Assembly: GCA_900470445.1 (NCBI GenBank)
Contig: UCAU01000001.1
Coordinates: 199-64,198 of the forward strand
Length of the DNA: 64,000 bases
From: Hyphomicrobiales bacterium
GTDB taxonomy: Bacteria; Pseudomonadota; Alphaproteobacteria; Rhizobiales; Devosiaceae
Direction: 5' to 3'
Numbering within the stretch: the first letter of the stretch is position 1; each line of letters starts with the position of its first letter. Below the pieces are notes generated by a model. That model was not told the origin of the DNA. It was given only the letters and a program-made list of their open reading frames with translations, and did not search any database. This document shows, one piece after another, positions 53,364 to 63,402 of this stretch. The position numbers and the translations under genes were made by a program.

Positions 53364-56243
53364 ATGCGTCCTCTCTTTGCACTCGCGATGTGGCTTGCGT
53401 TCGCGCTTCTCACCATCGCGCCATCCGCCGCCTTTGAAGTCATCTCGGTCCCCGAAGACGTCAATGCCGTTAACCTGTCCGCCGTGGTGGAAATCATCCC
53501 CGGCACCGATGGGCGCGTGCAATTGTCGACCGCGCCGGGCGAGGACGGCATTATCCGCCGCATCGAGGTGCTGGCGAGCGAGCAGGGGACCAATCCAAAC
53601 TTTGCCCTGTTCGCGCTGCGCAATGAAAGCGACCAGCAAATCGAGCGCCTGCTGGTGGCGCCGTTTTTTCGGCTGCCCAATTCGGGCGTGTTCAATCCCG
53701 ATCTGGGCAATGACCGCCTCACCGCGCTGACCCCCAGCGCCGGCATCCGTCCGGTCAAGCTGACCGACAGCGAAGCCGATGTGTTTGAAATCACGCTCGA
53801 TCCGGGCGCTACGGTCACCTTCGTGGCCGAACTCTCCTCGGCCGAACTGCCCGAATTGTATCTGTGGCAACCCAACCCCTACCGCGACTATGTGAACTCC
53901 TTCACCCTGTTCCGCGGCGTGGTGCTGGGCGTGGCCTCGCTGGCCGCGGTGTTTTTGACCATCATGTTCGTGGTCAAGGGGCGGGGCGTGTTCCCGGCGA
54001 CGGCGGCTTTCGCCTGGGCCGTGCTGATCTATCTGCTGATCGATTTCGGCGTATTGGGACGCTTGCTCGGCATTCCGGCGGGCGGCATGCAGCCACTGCG
54101 CGCCGCCTCGGAGGCGGGTATAGCCACCACATTGGCTGGATTCCTGTTCATCTATCTGAACCTGCATCGCTGGCATCTGCGCTTCATCCATCTGGCGCTG
54201 GGCCTTGCGGCGCTGTTCCTGGCGCTCTTTGCCTTTGCCTTCTTCCAGCCCGCCATTGCCGCCACCATTGCCCGGCTGGTGCTGGCCATGCTGGGTTTCT
54301 CCGGCTTTTTCCTCATCCTGCTATTGGCGCTGCGCGGCTATGATCGCGCCGTGCTGCTGGTGCCCACCTGGATCATTCTGATCTCCTGGCTGTTCTATTC
54401 CTGGCTGGTGATTTCGGGGCAGGTCTCCAACGACGTGGCCCAACCCGCTGTGGGCGGCGGGCTCGTGCTTATCGTTATGTTGCTTGGTTTTACCGCGGTG
54501 CAGCACGCCTTCTCCGAAGGACAGGTGTCGGTCGGCACGCTCTCTGAAGTCGAGCGCCGCGCTTTGGCGCTGACCGGCTCGGGCGATTTCGTTTTCGACT
54601 GGAACATCGAGCGAGACCGCGTCTCGGTGTCGGATGAATTGGCGACCAGGCTGGGCGAAAAGCGCGGGGCTCTGCGCGGCGCTATCAAGCGCTGGCTCGA
54701 CCGCGTCCATCCCGATGACCGCGACCGCTTCCGCACCGCCTTCGACACGCTCGTCGAGCTGCGTCGCGGCAAGGTGTCGGCTGATATGCGCATTGCCGGC
54801 CACGATGGCAGCTATCGCAGCTTCCGCATGCGGGTCAAACCCGTGCTGGGCGGCGACGGCCAGGTTAACCGTATCGTCGGCACTCTGCAGGACGTCACCG
54901 AAGACCGCGCTGCGCGCGAGCGCCTGTTGCATGACGCGGTGCACGATAGCCTGACCGGCCTGCCGAACCGTCAGCTGTTCCTCGATCGGCTGGAGCGCGC
55001 TTTGGTGCGCGCCAGAACGCCGGGCGGCACCAAGCCGGCGGTGTTCCTCATCGATATCGACCGCTTCATGGAGCTGGAGGAACGCATTGGCCATTCGGCC
55101 GCCGATTCCGTGCTGCTGGCGATTTCCCGCCGTATTGCCCGCATCATGCGCCCGCTCGACACCGTGGCCCGTGTCACGGGCGACCAGTTCGCGGTAATTC
55201 TCGCCTCCGAACAGGCCGCCGGCAAGATCGCCGAAACGGCTGAGCAGATCCGCAAGGCGCTCAAGGCGCCGTTCAATTTCGGCGACCGCGATTTGACGCT
55301 GACCGCCTCGATCGGCGTCACCATCTATGACAGCGCCCCCGCTGACGCCCCCGACGTGCTGCGCGATGCCGAGCTGGCCATGTATTACGCCAAGCGCCTG
55401 GGTGGCGACCGGATCGAAGCCTATCGCGCCTCGGCCCGCTCCATCTCGGCCTATAATCGCGCCAGCGAGGAAGACCTTGAACGCGGTATGAAGCAGGGTG
55501 AATTGCATGTGCAATTCCAGCCGGTGATGGATATCCAGACCGGCCAACTGGCTGGCGCCGAAGCGCTGATGCGCTGGGTGCATCCGACGCGCGGCGTGGT
55601 CAATCCCGACGAATTCGTGCCGCTGGCCGAACGCTCCGGCCAGATCGAAAAGCTGGGGCGCCTGGCGTTCGAGCAATCCGCCGCCCAGGCCAAGGACTGG
55701 ATGACTTCGCTCGGCCTGCCCGAGGAATTCTTCATCTCGGTCAATCTATCGCCCAGCCAGCTGGCCACCGAAACCCTGCTCAATGACATGCGCAGCCTGG
55801 TCAGCCAGGACAAGGAACTGGCGCGTCACCTCAAGCTCGAAATCACCGAAAGCCAGGTGATGACCAATCCCGAGCATTCCGCCTATATGCTGCAGGCATT
55901 GCGCAATCTGGGCCTGGGCCTCGCCCTCGACGATTTTGGCACCGGCCATTCTTCGCTGAGCTATCTGCACCGCTTCCCGTTCGACACCATCAAAATCCCC
56001 GCCGCCTTCGTGAAGATGAGCGACGACAATGGCATTGCCCATACCCAGGCACCGATTATCAAGGCGGTGGTCGGGCTGGCGACTGATCTCGATCTGATGG
56101 TGATCGCCGAGGGCGTCGAAACGCTGGATGAAATCGAGCGTCTGCGTCAGCTCAATTGCCGCTATGCCCAGGGTTTTGCATTCGGTGCGGCGATGACGGG
56201 CGCGGAATTTGGCAAGAAGCTGGCGGCGCAATTGGCGCGGTAG
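53364..56243 (+). CDS. Membrane PAS-GGDEF-EAL c-di-GMP signalling protein
   Basis: A 959-residue sensor. The signal peptide is followed by a periplasmic beta-rich domain (~25-170) and about seven TM helices (~185-390), resembling the 7TMR-DISM layout. PAS is ~400-525 (FVFDWNIERDRVSVSDEL, RVHPDDRDRF). The GGDEF domain is ~530-690, but its signature reads TGDQF, so cyclase activity is doubtful. EAL is ~710-955 with EALMRW, SVNLSPSQL, LEITES, DDFGTGHSSLSYL, the Lys of DTIKIP, AEGVET and YAQGF, meaning most phosphodiesterase residues are kept. It probably degrades c-di-GMP. Confidence 0.95.
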   Translation: MRPLFALAMWLAFALLTIAPSAAFEVISVPEDVNAVNLSAVVEIIPGTDGRVQLSTAPGEDGIIRRIEVLASEQGTNPNFALFALRNESDQQIERLLVAPFFRLPNSGVFNPDLGNDRLTALTPSAGIRPVKLTDSEADVFEITLDPGATVTFVAELSSAELPELYLWQPNPYRDYVNSFTLFRGVVLGVASLAAVFLTIMFVVKGRGVFPATAAFAWAVLIYLLIDFGVLGRLLGIPAGGMQPLRAASEAGIATTLAGFLFIYLNLHRWHLRFIHLALGLAALFLALFAFAFFQPAIAATIARLVLAMLGFSGFFLILLLALRGYDRAVLLVPTWIILISWLFYSWLVISGQVSNDVAQPAVGGGLVLIVMLLGFTAVQHAFSEGQVSVGTLSEVERRALALTGSGDFVFDWNIERDRVSVSDELATRLGEKRGALRGAIKRWLDRVHPDDRDRFRTAFDTLVELRRGKVSADMRIAGHDGSYRSFRMRVKPVLGGDGQVNRIVGTLQDVTEDRAARERLLHDAVHDSLTGLPNRQLFLDRLERALVRARTPGGTKPAVFLIDIDRFMELEERIGHSAADSVLLAISRRIARIMRPLDTVARVTGDQFAVILASEQAAGKIAETAEQIRKALKAPFNFGDRDLTLTASIGVTIYDSAPADAPDVLRDAELAMYYAKRLGGDRIEAYRASARSISAYNRASEEDLERGMKQGELHVQFQPVMDIQTGQLAGAEALMRWVHPTRGVVNPDEFVPLAERSGQIEKLGRLAFEQSAAQAKDWMTSLGLPEEFFISVNLSPSQLATETLLNDMRSLVSQDKELARHLKLEITESQVMTNPEHSAYMLQALRNLGLGLALDDFGTGHSSLSYLHRFPFDTIKIPAAFVKMSDDNGIAHTQAPIIKAVVGLATDLDLMVIAEGVETLDEIERLRQLNCRYAQGFAFGAAMTGAEFGKKLAAQLAR

Positions 56244-56271
56244 GCTCCCAAAGGGAGAAGTGAGGAGCGCC

Positions 56272-56847
56272 CTAAGCGTGTCCCGCCTCGGAACTCAGCG
56301 TCGCCCGCGTGATATGCAGGCTGGCGAGCGCCGCCTTGTAGCGCTCTTCCACCGGGGTTTCGAATACCAGATCGCGCGAGAACGGCACGGTCAGCCAGCC
56401 ATTCTCGCGGATTTCGTCTTCCAGCTGTCCTGCTCCCCAGCCGCAGCATCCCAGCGCGAACAGGCTTGCCTTGGGGCGTGGGCCAAAGGCCATGGCCTTG
56501 AGAATATCGAGCGTGGCGGTGAGGTAGACCCCGTCGCCGACCTTGTAGCTATTGCCGCTGGTGTAATCAGCCGAATGCAGCACGAAGCCGCGGCCCTTTT
56601 CCACTGGTCCGCCCCGCATCACCACGCCCTGGCGGATCGAATCGGGCAGACGGATCACCGCGTCCGGATCGCCCAGATCGAGCTCGTCGATAACATCGGC
56701 AAAGCGCAGATTGGCCAATTCGTGATTGACCACGAGCCCCATGGCACCCTCTGTGCCATGGCCGACAATGAGGATCACGCTTTCGGCGAAGCGTTCATCT
56801 TCCATATCTGGCATGGCCACCAGAAACTGGCCTTCAAGCGAATTCAT
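56272..56847 (-). CDS. YqgE/AlgH family protein
   Basis: A 191-residue protein of the DUF179/YqgE family. LEGQFLVAMPDMEDERFAESVILIVGHGTEGAMGLVVN is the canonical opening. VMRGGPVEKGRGFVLHS and ALGCCGWGAGQLEDEIRENGWL are diagnostic. The family has no settled biochemical function. It converges on the c-di-GMP gene, with 28 bp between the stops. Confidence 0.95.
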   Translation of the reverse strand: MNSLEGQFLVAMPDMEDERFAESVILIVGHGTEGAMGLVVNHELANLRFADVIDELDLGDPDAVIRLPDSIRQGVVMRGGPVEKGRGFVLHSADYTSGNSYKVGDGVYLTATLDILKAMAFGPRPKASLFALGCCGWGAGQLEDEIRENGWLTVPFSRDLVFETPVEERYKAALASLHITRATLSSEAGHA

Positions 56848-56965
56848 GGCTTAATTGTAGGCGTCCCATCGGCATGCGACAAGGCTGGCGACCCGCAAGA
56901 GGCCCATGCAGCCATCACGAAGGCCTGATTGCGCGTCAGCTATTTCTTCATTTCCTGGTGCGCTA

Positions 56966-57787
56966 ATGGCTGTGTTCATGCAGCTTCTTTCCGCCTTTGC
57001 CCTCCTTGCCGCCACGCTCACCCCCGCCCTTGCGGGCGAAACGCCATGGCAGGAAGTCGCCCCCGGCGTGAAGCTGCGGCTGATCAGCTCCGGCCAGGTC
57101 AAGCCCGATGGCAAGACCCTGCTCGGCCTTGAAATCTCGATGCCGGAAAACACCAAGACCTATTGGCGCGTGCCGGGCGAAACCGGCCTGCCCACCACGC
57201 TCGATTTCACCGGCTCGAGCGGCGTCACGGACCATCACATCGTCTGGCCCTATCCCAAGCGGGACGAGACCGATGGCTATCTCGACTATGTCTATTATGG
57301 CCCCTTGGTGCTGCCCATCGCCGTAACCGTCTCGGATCGGGCGGCAGCAGCCGAAATCTCTGCCACGCTGGGCGTCTGCTCGGAAATCTGTGTGCCGGCG
57401 CAGGCACATTTCTCCTTGAAGCTGGACGATGCCGAGCCCGACCGGCCGAACGGCCTGCGCATCCGCCAGGCTCTTGCCCTGGCGCCCATGCCCTGGGACG
57501 GCAAGACTACGCCCATCGGGACCGTGCGTTATGACAACGCCGGTCGTATGCTGGCTATTGAGCTGGGCGATGCTGCTGTTGATCCAGCCTCACTGATCGT
57601 CGCGACCGCCAGTGGCGAGCCGTTATTCGGGGCGCCGCAAAAAAGCCCGGAACCCAACCTAGTCCTCATCCCGATCCTGGGTAAAAGCGAGCCAATCGAC
57701 TTGGGAAACCAGGACATTCAGCTCACATTCATGACCGATATGGGAGCTTTCGAAGTCACGCGGGCCATCTCCGGTGCGGGTGACTGA
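56966..57787 (+). CDS. Secreted DsbD-alpha-like thiol-disulfide domain protein
   Basis: A 273-residue periplasmic protein. The signal peptide is MAVFMQLLSAFALLAATLTPALAG. The mature part has PENTKTYWRVPGETGLPTTLDF and a Cys pair in LGVCSEICVPAQAHFSL, matching the N-terminal (alpha) domain of DsbD/ScsB. There is no TM or thioredoxin domain. The ATG at 56966 gives the clean signal peptide; an ATG at 56906 adds 20 residues. Likely accepts electrons from a separate membrane partner such as CcdA. Confidence 0.85.
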   Translation: MAVFMQLLSAFALLAATLTPALAGETPWQEVAPGVKLRLISSGQVKPDGKTLLGLEISMPENTKTYWRVPGETGLPTTLDFTGSSGVTDHHIVWPYPKRDETDGYLDYVYYGPLVLPIAVTVSDRAAAAEISATLGVCSEICVPAQAHFSLKLDDAEPDRPNGLRIRQALALAPMPWDGKTTPIGTVRYDNAGRMLAIELGDAAVDPASLIVATASGEPLFGAPQKSPEPNLVLIPILGKSEPIDLGNQDIQLTFMTDMGAFEVTRAISGAGD

Positions 57788-57911
57788 GACCAGTCCGGGG
57801 ACAGATAGGCCAATAGGTCTTGTATGCGGTTAAAAAGCCGCATATCCGAGATACCGGACTATCAAGGGAAATGGCGGCCAGCTGGCGCCACAGGCAGGGG
57901 CATATCCTTCT

Positions 57912-58406
57912 ATGATCGAACGTGGCAGTCCGGTTCCGTCGGTGCGGATCAAACTTGTTGGCGCTGATGGCGCCACCGACACCACCAGCGATGCCGTGCT
58001 CGGCAGCGGCACTGTAGCCTTCTTCTCGGTGCCCGGTGCCTTTACGCCCACCTGCCATGTCAATCATTTGCCCGGCTATCTGGCCAACCTTGGCAAGCTG
58101 AGCGCCGCCGGCGTCGACAAGGTCGTCTGCGCCTCGGTCAATGATCACCACGTCATGAAGGCCTGGGCCGAAGCCTCTGGCGCGCTGGGCAAGATTGAAT
58201 TCATCGCCGACGGCAATGGCGAGCTGGCCGAGGCCCTGGGCCTAGCTAAAGATTTTTCGGGTTCGGGCATGGGCAAGCGCTTTACCCGCGCCTCGATCCT
58301 GTTCCGCAATGGCAAGGCCGATGCGGTTTTTGTCGAAGACGGCCCGGGCGTCAATGCCAGCGGTGCCCCTGCCATGCTGATGGCGCTCGAAACGGCCAAT
58401 GGCTGA
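57912..58406 (+). CDS. Peroxiredoxin (Prx5/AhpE-like, atypical 2-Cys or 1-Cys)
   Basis: Reduces H2O2 and organic peroxides using a peroxidatic Cys. The protein has 164 residues. The active site is VPGAFTPTCHVNHLPGY (the motif PGAFTPxC). GKRFTRASILFRNGKADAVFVEDG is typical of the Prx5 branch. Only one Cys is well placed and a second (VCASVND) is near, so the reductant is open. It follows the DsbD-like protein on the same strand. Confidence 0.95.
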   Translation: MIERGSPVPSVRIKLVGADGATDTTSDAVLGSGTVAFFSVPGAFTPTCHVNHLPGYLANLGKLSAAGVDKVVCASVNDHHVMKAWAEASGALGKIEFIADGNGELAEALGLAKDFSGSGMGKRFTRASILFRNGKADAVFVEDGPGVNASGAPAMLMALETANG

Positions 58407-58431
58407 TCCCCAGGCGCAAGGAGCCAATTCG

Positions 58432-59019
58432 ATGACCAATTTCCTCCCGATGCTGCGCCTTCCTGCTGCCGCCGCCCTTGCGGCGCTGCTGGCCGGCTGT
58501 TCCATGGGCTCCATGTTTGGCGGCGGCCAGAGCGCGGCGACCAATCAGTCGCTGCAGAATGCCACGGCAAGCCCGGCCGCCATCGCCCAGGCCCAGTCCA
58601 ATGCACTGCCGGCCATTGCCACCCAATGCCCGCCCATCAAGGTGCGCGCGGGCTCTGAGGCCATGTATTATTATGGCGGCGGCCGCGTGGGCGACCCCAA
58701 GGCGCTGCAATACCAGGGCGTGATCGACGAAAGCTCGCGCAATTGCGTGGTGTCCAATGGCTTGATCACCGTCAATATGGGTGTGGCCGGCCGCATTCTG
58801 CTCGGCCCCGGCGGCAAGCAGACCAGCGTCAATGCCCCCATCCGCTTTGCCGTGGAGCGCAACGGCACGGCGGTGTTCTCGGAGAAATACACCATCCCCG
58901 TCTCCGTCGTCCCGCCTGCGGAGTCCGCCGAATTCTCCAAAGTGATCGAGAATGTCGCCATCCCCTATCTGGGTGGCGAGGACATCACCATCTGGGTTGG
59001 CTTCGACACCAAGGGCTGA
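58432..59019 (+). CDS. Predicted outer-membrane/periplasmic lipoprotein
   Basis: A 195-residue protein with a lipobox LLAGCS after the hydrophobic segment MLRLPAAAALAALLAG, so it is lipidated at Cys 23. The mature N-terminus is Ser/Gly/Ala-rich (MGSMFGGGQSAATNQSLQN) and the C-terminal half is beta-rich (ITVNMGVAGRILLGPGGKQTSVNAP). The ATG at 58432 has an AAGGAG site. No domain of known function was recognised. Confidence 0.8.
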   Translation: MTNFLPMLRLPAAAALAALLAGCSMGSMFGGGQSAATNQSLQNATASPAAIAQAQSNALPAIATQCPPIKVRAGSEAMYYYGGGRVGDPKALQYQGVIDESSRNCVVSNGLITVNMGVAGRILLGPGGKQTSVNAPIRFAVERNGTAVFSEKYTIPVSVVPPAESAEFSKVIENVAIPYLGGEDITIWVGFDTKG

Positions 59020-59248
59020 TTGCGCCTGAGGCGCTTTCGGGCTAAAAACTCCGTTATGTGCAGAACCGCATTCTTTTCCATTCGCATCCGCACCGCCTGA
59101 GGGCGGTGTCGACCCATGACTATACGTGCGGCTGCTAAGCGGCCGGCGTAAGTGCATGCGGGGTTCTGGCCGAAGGCTGTGCGCCCGAACTCCGAAACCG
59201 GCGCCGTCTCATCTCTCGAACAGCTTTTCGAGACAAATGAGACCATCC
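59020..59248. other. Intergenic region before the methyltransferase gene
   Basis: 229 bp. I checked for a tRNA or small RNA because of the GC-rich stems near 59130-59160 but found none convincing. A frame open from about 59126 runs into the methyltransferase but is basic and not family-like, so it is treated as leader. Confidence 0.4.
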
Positions 59249-60007
59249 ATGAAAAAGAATCTGAACCGCTCGCAGAGCTGGGACGCCGTCGCCCATTGGT
59301 ATGCCGGCTGGACCGGCACCAATGGCAGCCGCTATCACCGCATGCTCGCTGTGCCACTGCTGCTCGAATTGCTCGCGCCCAAGCGGGGTGAGCATATTGC
59401 CGACCTGGGCTGTGGCCCAGGCGTTCTGGCGCCCCCGATCGCCGAACGCGGCGCCGGCTTTGTCGGTGTCGATCTGTCGCCAAGGTTGATTGCCGATGCG
59501 CGACGCAATCACGGCAGGGTGGGGCGCTTTCTCGTCGGCGACGTCACCCGCCTGCCACGGCATGCCGATTTGCCCGAAGCCGGCTTCGATGCCGCCTGCT
59601 TCCTGCTGTCCATCCAGGACATCAACCCGCTGGATGAGGCTATGGCCAGCGCCGCGCGGCTGCTCAAACCGGGCGGGAGGCTGGTCATCGTCATGCTGCA
59701 TCCATGCTTCCGTGTGCCACGGCAAAGCGGCTGGGGTTGGGACGAGGGCGGGGGGCTCAAATTCCGCCGCCTCGATTCCTACCTGACGCCGCTGGCGGTG
59801 CCGATGCAATCGCATGAGGCTGGCACGACGCGCAGCTATCATCGGCCGCTCGGGGCTTATGCCGAGGCGCTGGCGGCGGCGGGCTTGGCGCTGACGGGGA
59901 TCAAGGAGGTGAGCGATCTGCCAGCGCAGGGCGATAGCAAGGCGGACCGGCGAGCAGCGGGGGAGTTTCCGCTGTTCTTGGGGTTGCGGGCGGTGAAGCT
60001 GGAATAG
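59249..60007 (+). CDS. Class I SAM-dependent methyltransferase
   Basis: A 252-residue Rossmann methyltransferase. The SAM motif I is HIADLGCGPGVLAPPIAERG, motif II VGVDLSPRLI and post-I ACFLLSIQDINPLDEA. A later RLLKPGGRLVIVMLHPCFRVP is motif IV/V. The sequence resembles the ubiquinone/menaquinone methylase superfamily, but the substrate is unknown. The ATG at 59249 was chosen over an upstream frame without similarity. It ends just before a strong hairpin shared with gcvPB. Confidence 0.9.
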   Translation: MKKNLNRSQSWDAVAHWYAGWTGTNGSRYHRMLAVPLLLELLAPKRGEHIADLGCGPGVLAPPIAERGAGFVGVDLSPRLIADARRNHGRVGRFLVGDVTRLPRHADLPEAGFDAACFLLSIQDINPLDEAMASAARLLKPGGRLVIVMLHPCFRVPRQSGWGWDEGGGLKFRRLDSYLTPLAVPMQSHEAGTTRSYHRPLGAYAEALAAAGLALTGIKEVSDLPAQGDSKADRRAAGEFPLFLGLRAVKLE

Positions 60008-60031
60008 GGACTAGGGTTGGGAGGGGATACC

Positions 60032-60070
60032 CCCACATAGCCTCCCCCTGTCAGGGGGAGGCTATGTGGG
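60032..60070. terminator. Perfect long hairpin between convergent methyltransferase and gcvPB
   Basis: CCCACATAGCCTCCCCCT and its exact reverse complement AGGGGGAGGCTATGTGGG (18-bp stem) are separated by only GTC. It is positioned to end both convergent genes; no T-tract on either side. Confidence 0.7.
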
Positions 60071-60074
60071 CCGC

Positions 60075-61622
60075 TTATTCCGCCGCCTTCAACGTCTCAG
60101 CCGGCCGTTCCCATTTCAAGATCGGCGAGCGGGCAGCCCGGGTTTCGTCCAGGCGACGGCGCGGGGCTTTCATCGGGGCGGCGGTAAACCGCTCCGTGTT
60201 GCCTGCCTTGGCATCAATCGCCAGCTCTTCCATCACGTCGCAGAAGCGGTCCAGCGTCTGCTTGCTTTCGCTTTCGGTGGGCTCGATCAACATGGCGCCA
60301 TGCACGACCAGCGGGAAATACATGGTCATGGGGTGGAAGCCCTCGTCGATCAGCGCCTTGGCAAAATCGAGCGTGGTGACGCCGGTATCCTTGAGGAAGC
60401 TATCGTCGAACAGAGCTTCATGCATGGTCGGGTAATCGCCGAAGGGCACCGAGAAGGCATGCGCGAGGCGGGCCTTGATGTAATTGGCATTCAGCACCGC
60501 ATCCTGCGCCGCTTGGGCGAGGCCATCGCCGCCATGGCTGAGCATATAGGTGAGGGCGCGGACATACATGCCCATCTGGCCCTGGAAGGCGGTGATGCGG
60601 CCCAGAGCTTCACCCTCGGCATGTTCGACCAATTCCAGGCCGTTGCTGCCCTTGCGCACGAAGGGCACTGGGGCGAATGGCGCCAGCGCTTCGGAGAGCA
60701 CCACCGGACCAGCACCGGGGCCGCCGCCGCCATGCGGCGTCGAGAAGGTCTTGTGCAGGTTGATATGCATGGCGTCGATGCCGAGATCACCGGGGCGGAC
60801 GACGCCCATAATGGCGTTGAAATTGGCGCCATCGCAGTAGAAGAACGCGCCGGCCGCATGGACGGCTTCGGCAATCTCGATCACCTGGGGCTCGAACAGG
60901 CCGCAAGTGTTCGGATTGGTCAGCATGATCGCGGCCACTTCGGGCGACAGCGCATCCTTGACCGCCTGCACATCCACGGTGCCGTCGTCGCGGGCGGGAA
61001 TTGGCTTTACCGTGTAGCCGAGGAAGGCCGCCGTTGCCGGATTGGTGCCATGGGCGCTTTCGGGCACCAGCACGGTCTTGCGATGGCTCTGCCCAGCCGC
61101 GTCCTGCGCGGCCTTGATCGCCATCATGCCCAGCAGCTCGCCATGCGCGCCGGCCTTGGGCGTCAGCGCCACGGCGGCGGTATTGGTCAGCGTCATCAGC
61201 CAGTGGCTAAGCTGGTTCATCAGCTCGAGCGCGCCCTGCACGGTCGACACCGGCTGCAACGGATGGATATCGGAGAAGCCGGGCAGGCGGGCCATTTTCT
61301 CGTTGAGCCGCGGATTGTGCTTCATGGTGCACGAGCCCAGCGGATACATGCCGCTATCGATCGAGTGATTGAGGCGCGACAGGCGCACATAATGGCGCAT
61401 GGCCTCGGGCTCGGTGAGGCCGGCCAGATCCAGCGGGCTCTTGCGCTCGAAGCCGCCGAGGCGGGCGATCGAGATCGTCACATCGGGCAGATCAACGCCG
61501 GAATGCTCGGTGTCGCCGATTTCAAACAGCAGCGGCTCATTGGGCAGCAGCGCCGAGCCGGACGTGGAGGCAAAGCCCGAAGTGCCCACGCCGGTGGGGC
61601 GGCCCTGATTGTTCATGCTCAT
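60075..61622 (-). CDS. gcvPB: Glycine dehydrogenase (decarboxylating) subunit 2
   Basis: C-terminal half of the PLP-dependent P protein as a separate chain. The protein has 515 residues. The PLP lysine lies in [38 protein letters not shown] and [14 protein letters not shown] are signatures. It starts with MSMNNQGRP, overlapping the gcvPA stop (ATGA). It is the last gene of the gcvT-gcvH-gcvPA-gcvPB operon, which faces the methyltransferase. Confidence 0.97.
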   Translation of the reverse strand: MSMNNQGRPTGVGTSGFASTSGSALLPNEPLLFEIGDTEHSGVDLPDVTISIARLGGFERKSPLDLAGLTEPEAMRHYVRLSRLNHSIDSGMYPLGSCTMKHNPRLNEKMARLPGFSDIHPLQPVSTVQGALELMNQLSHWLMTLTNTAAVALTPKAGAHGELLGMMAIKAAQDAAGQSHRKTVLVPESAHGTNPATAAFLGYTVKPIPARDDGTVDVQAVKDALSPEVAAIMLTNPNTCGLFEPQVIEIAEAVHAAGAFFYCDGANFNAIMGVVRPGDLGIDAMHINLHKTFSTPHGGGGPGAGPVVLSEALAPFAPVPFVRKGSNGLELVEHAEGEALGRITAFQGQMGMYVRALTYMLSHGGDGLAQAAQDAVLNANYIKARLAHAFSVPFGDYPTMHEALFDDSFLKDTGVTTLDFAKALIDEGFHPMTMYFPLVVHGAMLIEPTESESKQTLDRFCDVMEELAIDAKAGNTERFTAAPMKAPRRRLDETRAARSPILKWERPAETLKAAE

Positions 61623-62962
61623 GCGAGTTCCTCCGAAAGGGCAGCGCACAGCGCGGCAATATCGGCGTCGGTGGTGAGTTCGGTGGCGGCCAATACCATG
61701 AGATTGGCCACAGACGGGTCGGTCGGCTCCAATCGGCTGACCGGCACACCGGCCAGAATGCCGCGCTTGGCGAGACGCTCGACGAGCCCTGCGGCAGGCT
61801 GCGCGGTGCGGATCGTCATCTCGTTGAAGAAGGTCTTGTTGAGGACCTCGACGCCCGGAACAGATGCCAGCGCATCGGCCAGCTTGCAGGCATTGGCGTG
61901 GTTGAGGCGGGCCAGGCGGGTGAACCCGGCTTCACCCAATAAGCCCATATGGATCGAGAAGGCCAGCGCGCATAGCCCCGAATTGGTGCAGATATTGGAG
62001 GTCGCCTTTTCGCGGCGGATATGCTGCTCGCGGGTGGACAGCGTCAGCACAAAGCCGCGCTGGCCATCGGCATCGACGGTTTCGCCACAGAGGCGACCCG
62101 GCATCTGCCGGATGAATTCCTTGCGCGTTGCCATCAGGCCCAGATAGGGGCCGCCGAAGTTGAGCGCATTGCCGATCGACTGGCCCTCAGCCACCACGAT
62201 ATCGGCGCCCAGCGCGCCGGGGGCTTCGAGCAGGCCGAGCGAGACGACTTCGGTGATCACCACGATCAGCAGGGCGCCCTTGGCATGGGCGGCGTCGGCG
62301 GCTGTCTTGATATTGCGCAGATGGCCGTAGAAGTCGGGCGTCTGCACCACGATGGCGGCGGTGGTCTCGTCGATATGGTCCAGAATATCGCCCTGGCCTT
62401 CCGGCGAGGCGGAGAGGATTTCAAGGTCCGCATCGTCCTTGAGATAGGCGCGCACCACATCGCGGTAATGGGGGTGCAGGCCACCCGACAGGACGATCTT
62501 GTTGCGGCGGGTCAGGCGGCGGGCCATCAGCACGGCCTCGGCGGTGCCGGTCGAGCCGTCATAGAGCGACGCATTCGCGACATCCATGCCGGTGAGCTTG
62601 GCCACCTGGGTCTGGAATTCGAACAGCATCTGCAGGGTGCCCTGCGAAATTTCCGGCTGGTAGGGCGTGTAGGCGGTCAGCCATTCCGAACGCTGGATCA
62701 GGTGATCCACCGTCGCCGGAACATGGTGGCGATAGGCCCCCGCACCAACGAAGAACGGGCCATCGGCGCCGGCATGGTTCTTGGCGGCCAGCGCCTTCAT
62801 ATGCGCTTCGACGAGGAATTCGGGGCTATGGGCGGGCAGGCCGAGATCAAAACTCTTGAGCGCGCGCGCGGGCACGGCGCTGAATAGGGCATCGATATTG
62901 GCCGCGCCGATGACACCGAGCATTTCGGCGCGTTCGTGATCGGAATGGGGGAGGTAGCGCAT
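61619..62962 (-). CDS. gcvPA: Glycine dehydrogenase (decarboxylating) subunit 1
   Basis: N-terminal-type subunit of the split P protein. The protein has 447 residues. [19 protein letters not shown] is typical for subunit 1. [21 protein letters not shown] and [18 protein letters not shown] [17 protein letters not shown] are signatures. The catalytic lysine is in subunit 2, so the two must pair. Most proteobacteria use one long GcvP; the split form is a minority state. Confidence 0.97.
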   Translation of the reverse strand: MRYLPHSDHERAEMLGVIGAANIDALFSAVPARALKSFDLGLPAHSPEFLVEAHMKALAAKNHAGADGPFFVGAGAYRHHVPATVDHLIQRSEWLTAYTPYQPEISQGTLQMLFEFQTQVAKLTGMDVANASLYDGSTGTAEAVLMARRLTRRNKIVLSGGLHPHYRDVVRAYLKDDADLEILSASPEGQGDILDHIDETTAAIVVQTPDFYGHLRNIKTAADAAHAKGALLIVVITEVVSLGLLEAPGALGADIVVAEGQSIGNALNFGGPYLGLMATRKEFIRQMPGRLCGETVDADGQRGFVLTLSTREQHIRREKATSNICTNSGLCALAFSIHMGLLGEAGFTRLARLNHANACKLADALASVPGVEVLNKTFFNEMTIRTAQPAAGLVERLAKRGILAGVPVSRLEPTDPSVANLMVLAATELTTDADIAALCAALSEELA

Positions 62963-63027
62963 GGGGTCTCTCAGGCTTCCAGTTGGCGGCTGACCCCGAC
63001 CCTGGAGAAAGGCCGGGTTTGCGCGCT

Positions 63028-63393
63028 TTACTTCGTCAGTTCGGCATAGCCGGCATCATCGAGCAGGCCATCCAGCTCGCTGGCGTCGGCAATGGCAATC
63101 TTGAACATCCAACCGGCGGCGGCCGGGTCCTGATTGACGAGACCCGGTTCGCCGGTCAGTGCGTCATTGATTTCGGTGACCGTGCCCGACACGGGCGCAT
63201 AGATTTCGGAGGCGGCCTTGACCGATTCCACGACGGCGGCTTCATCGCCCTTTTTGAACACTTTGCCGACGCTGGGCAGCTCGACAAAGACGATGTCGCC
63301 CAAGGCTTCCTGGGCAAACTGGGTGATGCCAACAATGCCGGTGGCGCCCTCGACGCGGATATATTCGTGGTCAGGGGTGAACTTGGTGGTCAT
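63028..63393 (-). CDS. gcvH: Glycine cleavage system H protein
   Basis: Lipoylated carrier of the aminomethyl group between P, T and L proteins. The protein has 121 residues. The lipoyl lysine is in [39 protein letters not shown] and [17 protein letters not shown] are canonical. It lies 9 bp after gcvT and 65 bp before gcvPA on the same strand. Confidence 0.98.
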   Translation of the reverse strand: MTTKFTPDHEYIRVEGATGIVGITQFAQEALGDIVFVELPSVGKVFKKGDEAAVVESVKAASEIYAPVSGTVTEINDALTGEPGLVNQDPAAAGWMFKIAIADASELDGLLDDAGYAELTK

Positions 63394-63402
63394 GACGATC
63401 CC

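Noticed and set aside
53187..54191. Minus-strand open frame opposite the c-di-GMP gene start
   Set aside because: Gln/His/Arg-rich composition with no domain. The plus-strand protein has a signal peptide, seven TM helices and clear PAS/GGDEF/EAL domains.
59020..59248. tRNA or sRNA before the methyltransferase
   Set aside because: No cloverleaf, T-loop GGTTCGA-type sequence or terminator; GC-rich stems there are weak and unsupported.
60066..62147. A 693-codon open frame antisense to gcvPB/gcvPA
   Set aside because: Same shadow pattern; the minus-strand genes are unambiguous glycine dehydrogenase subunits.
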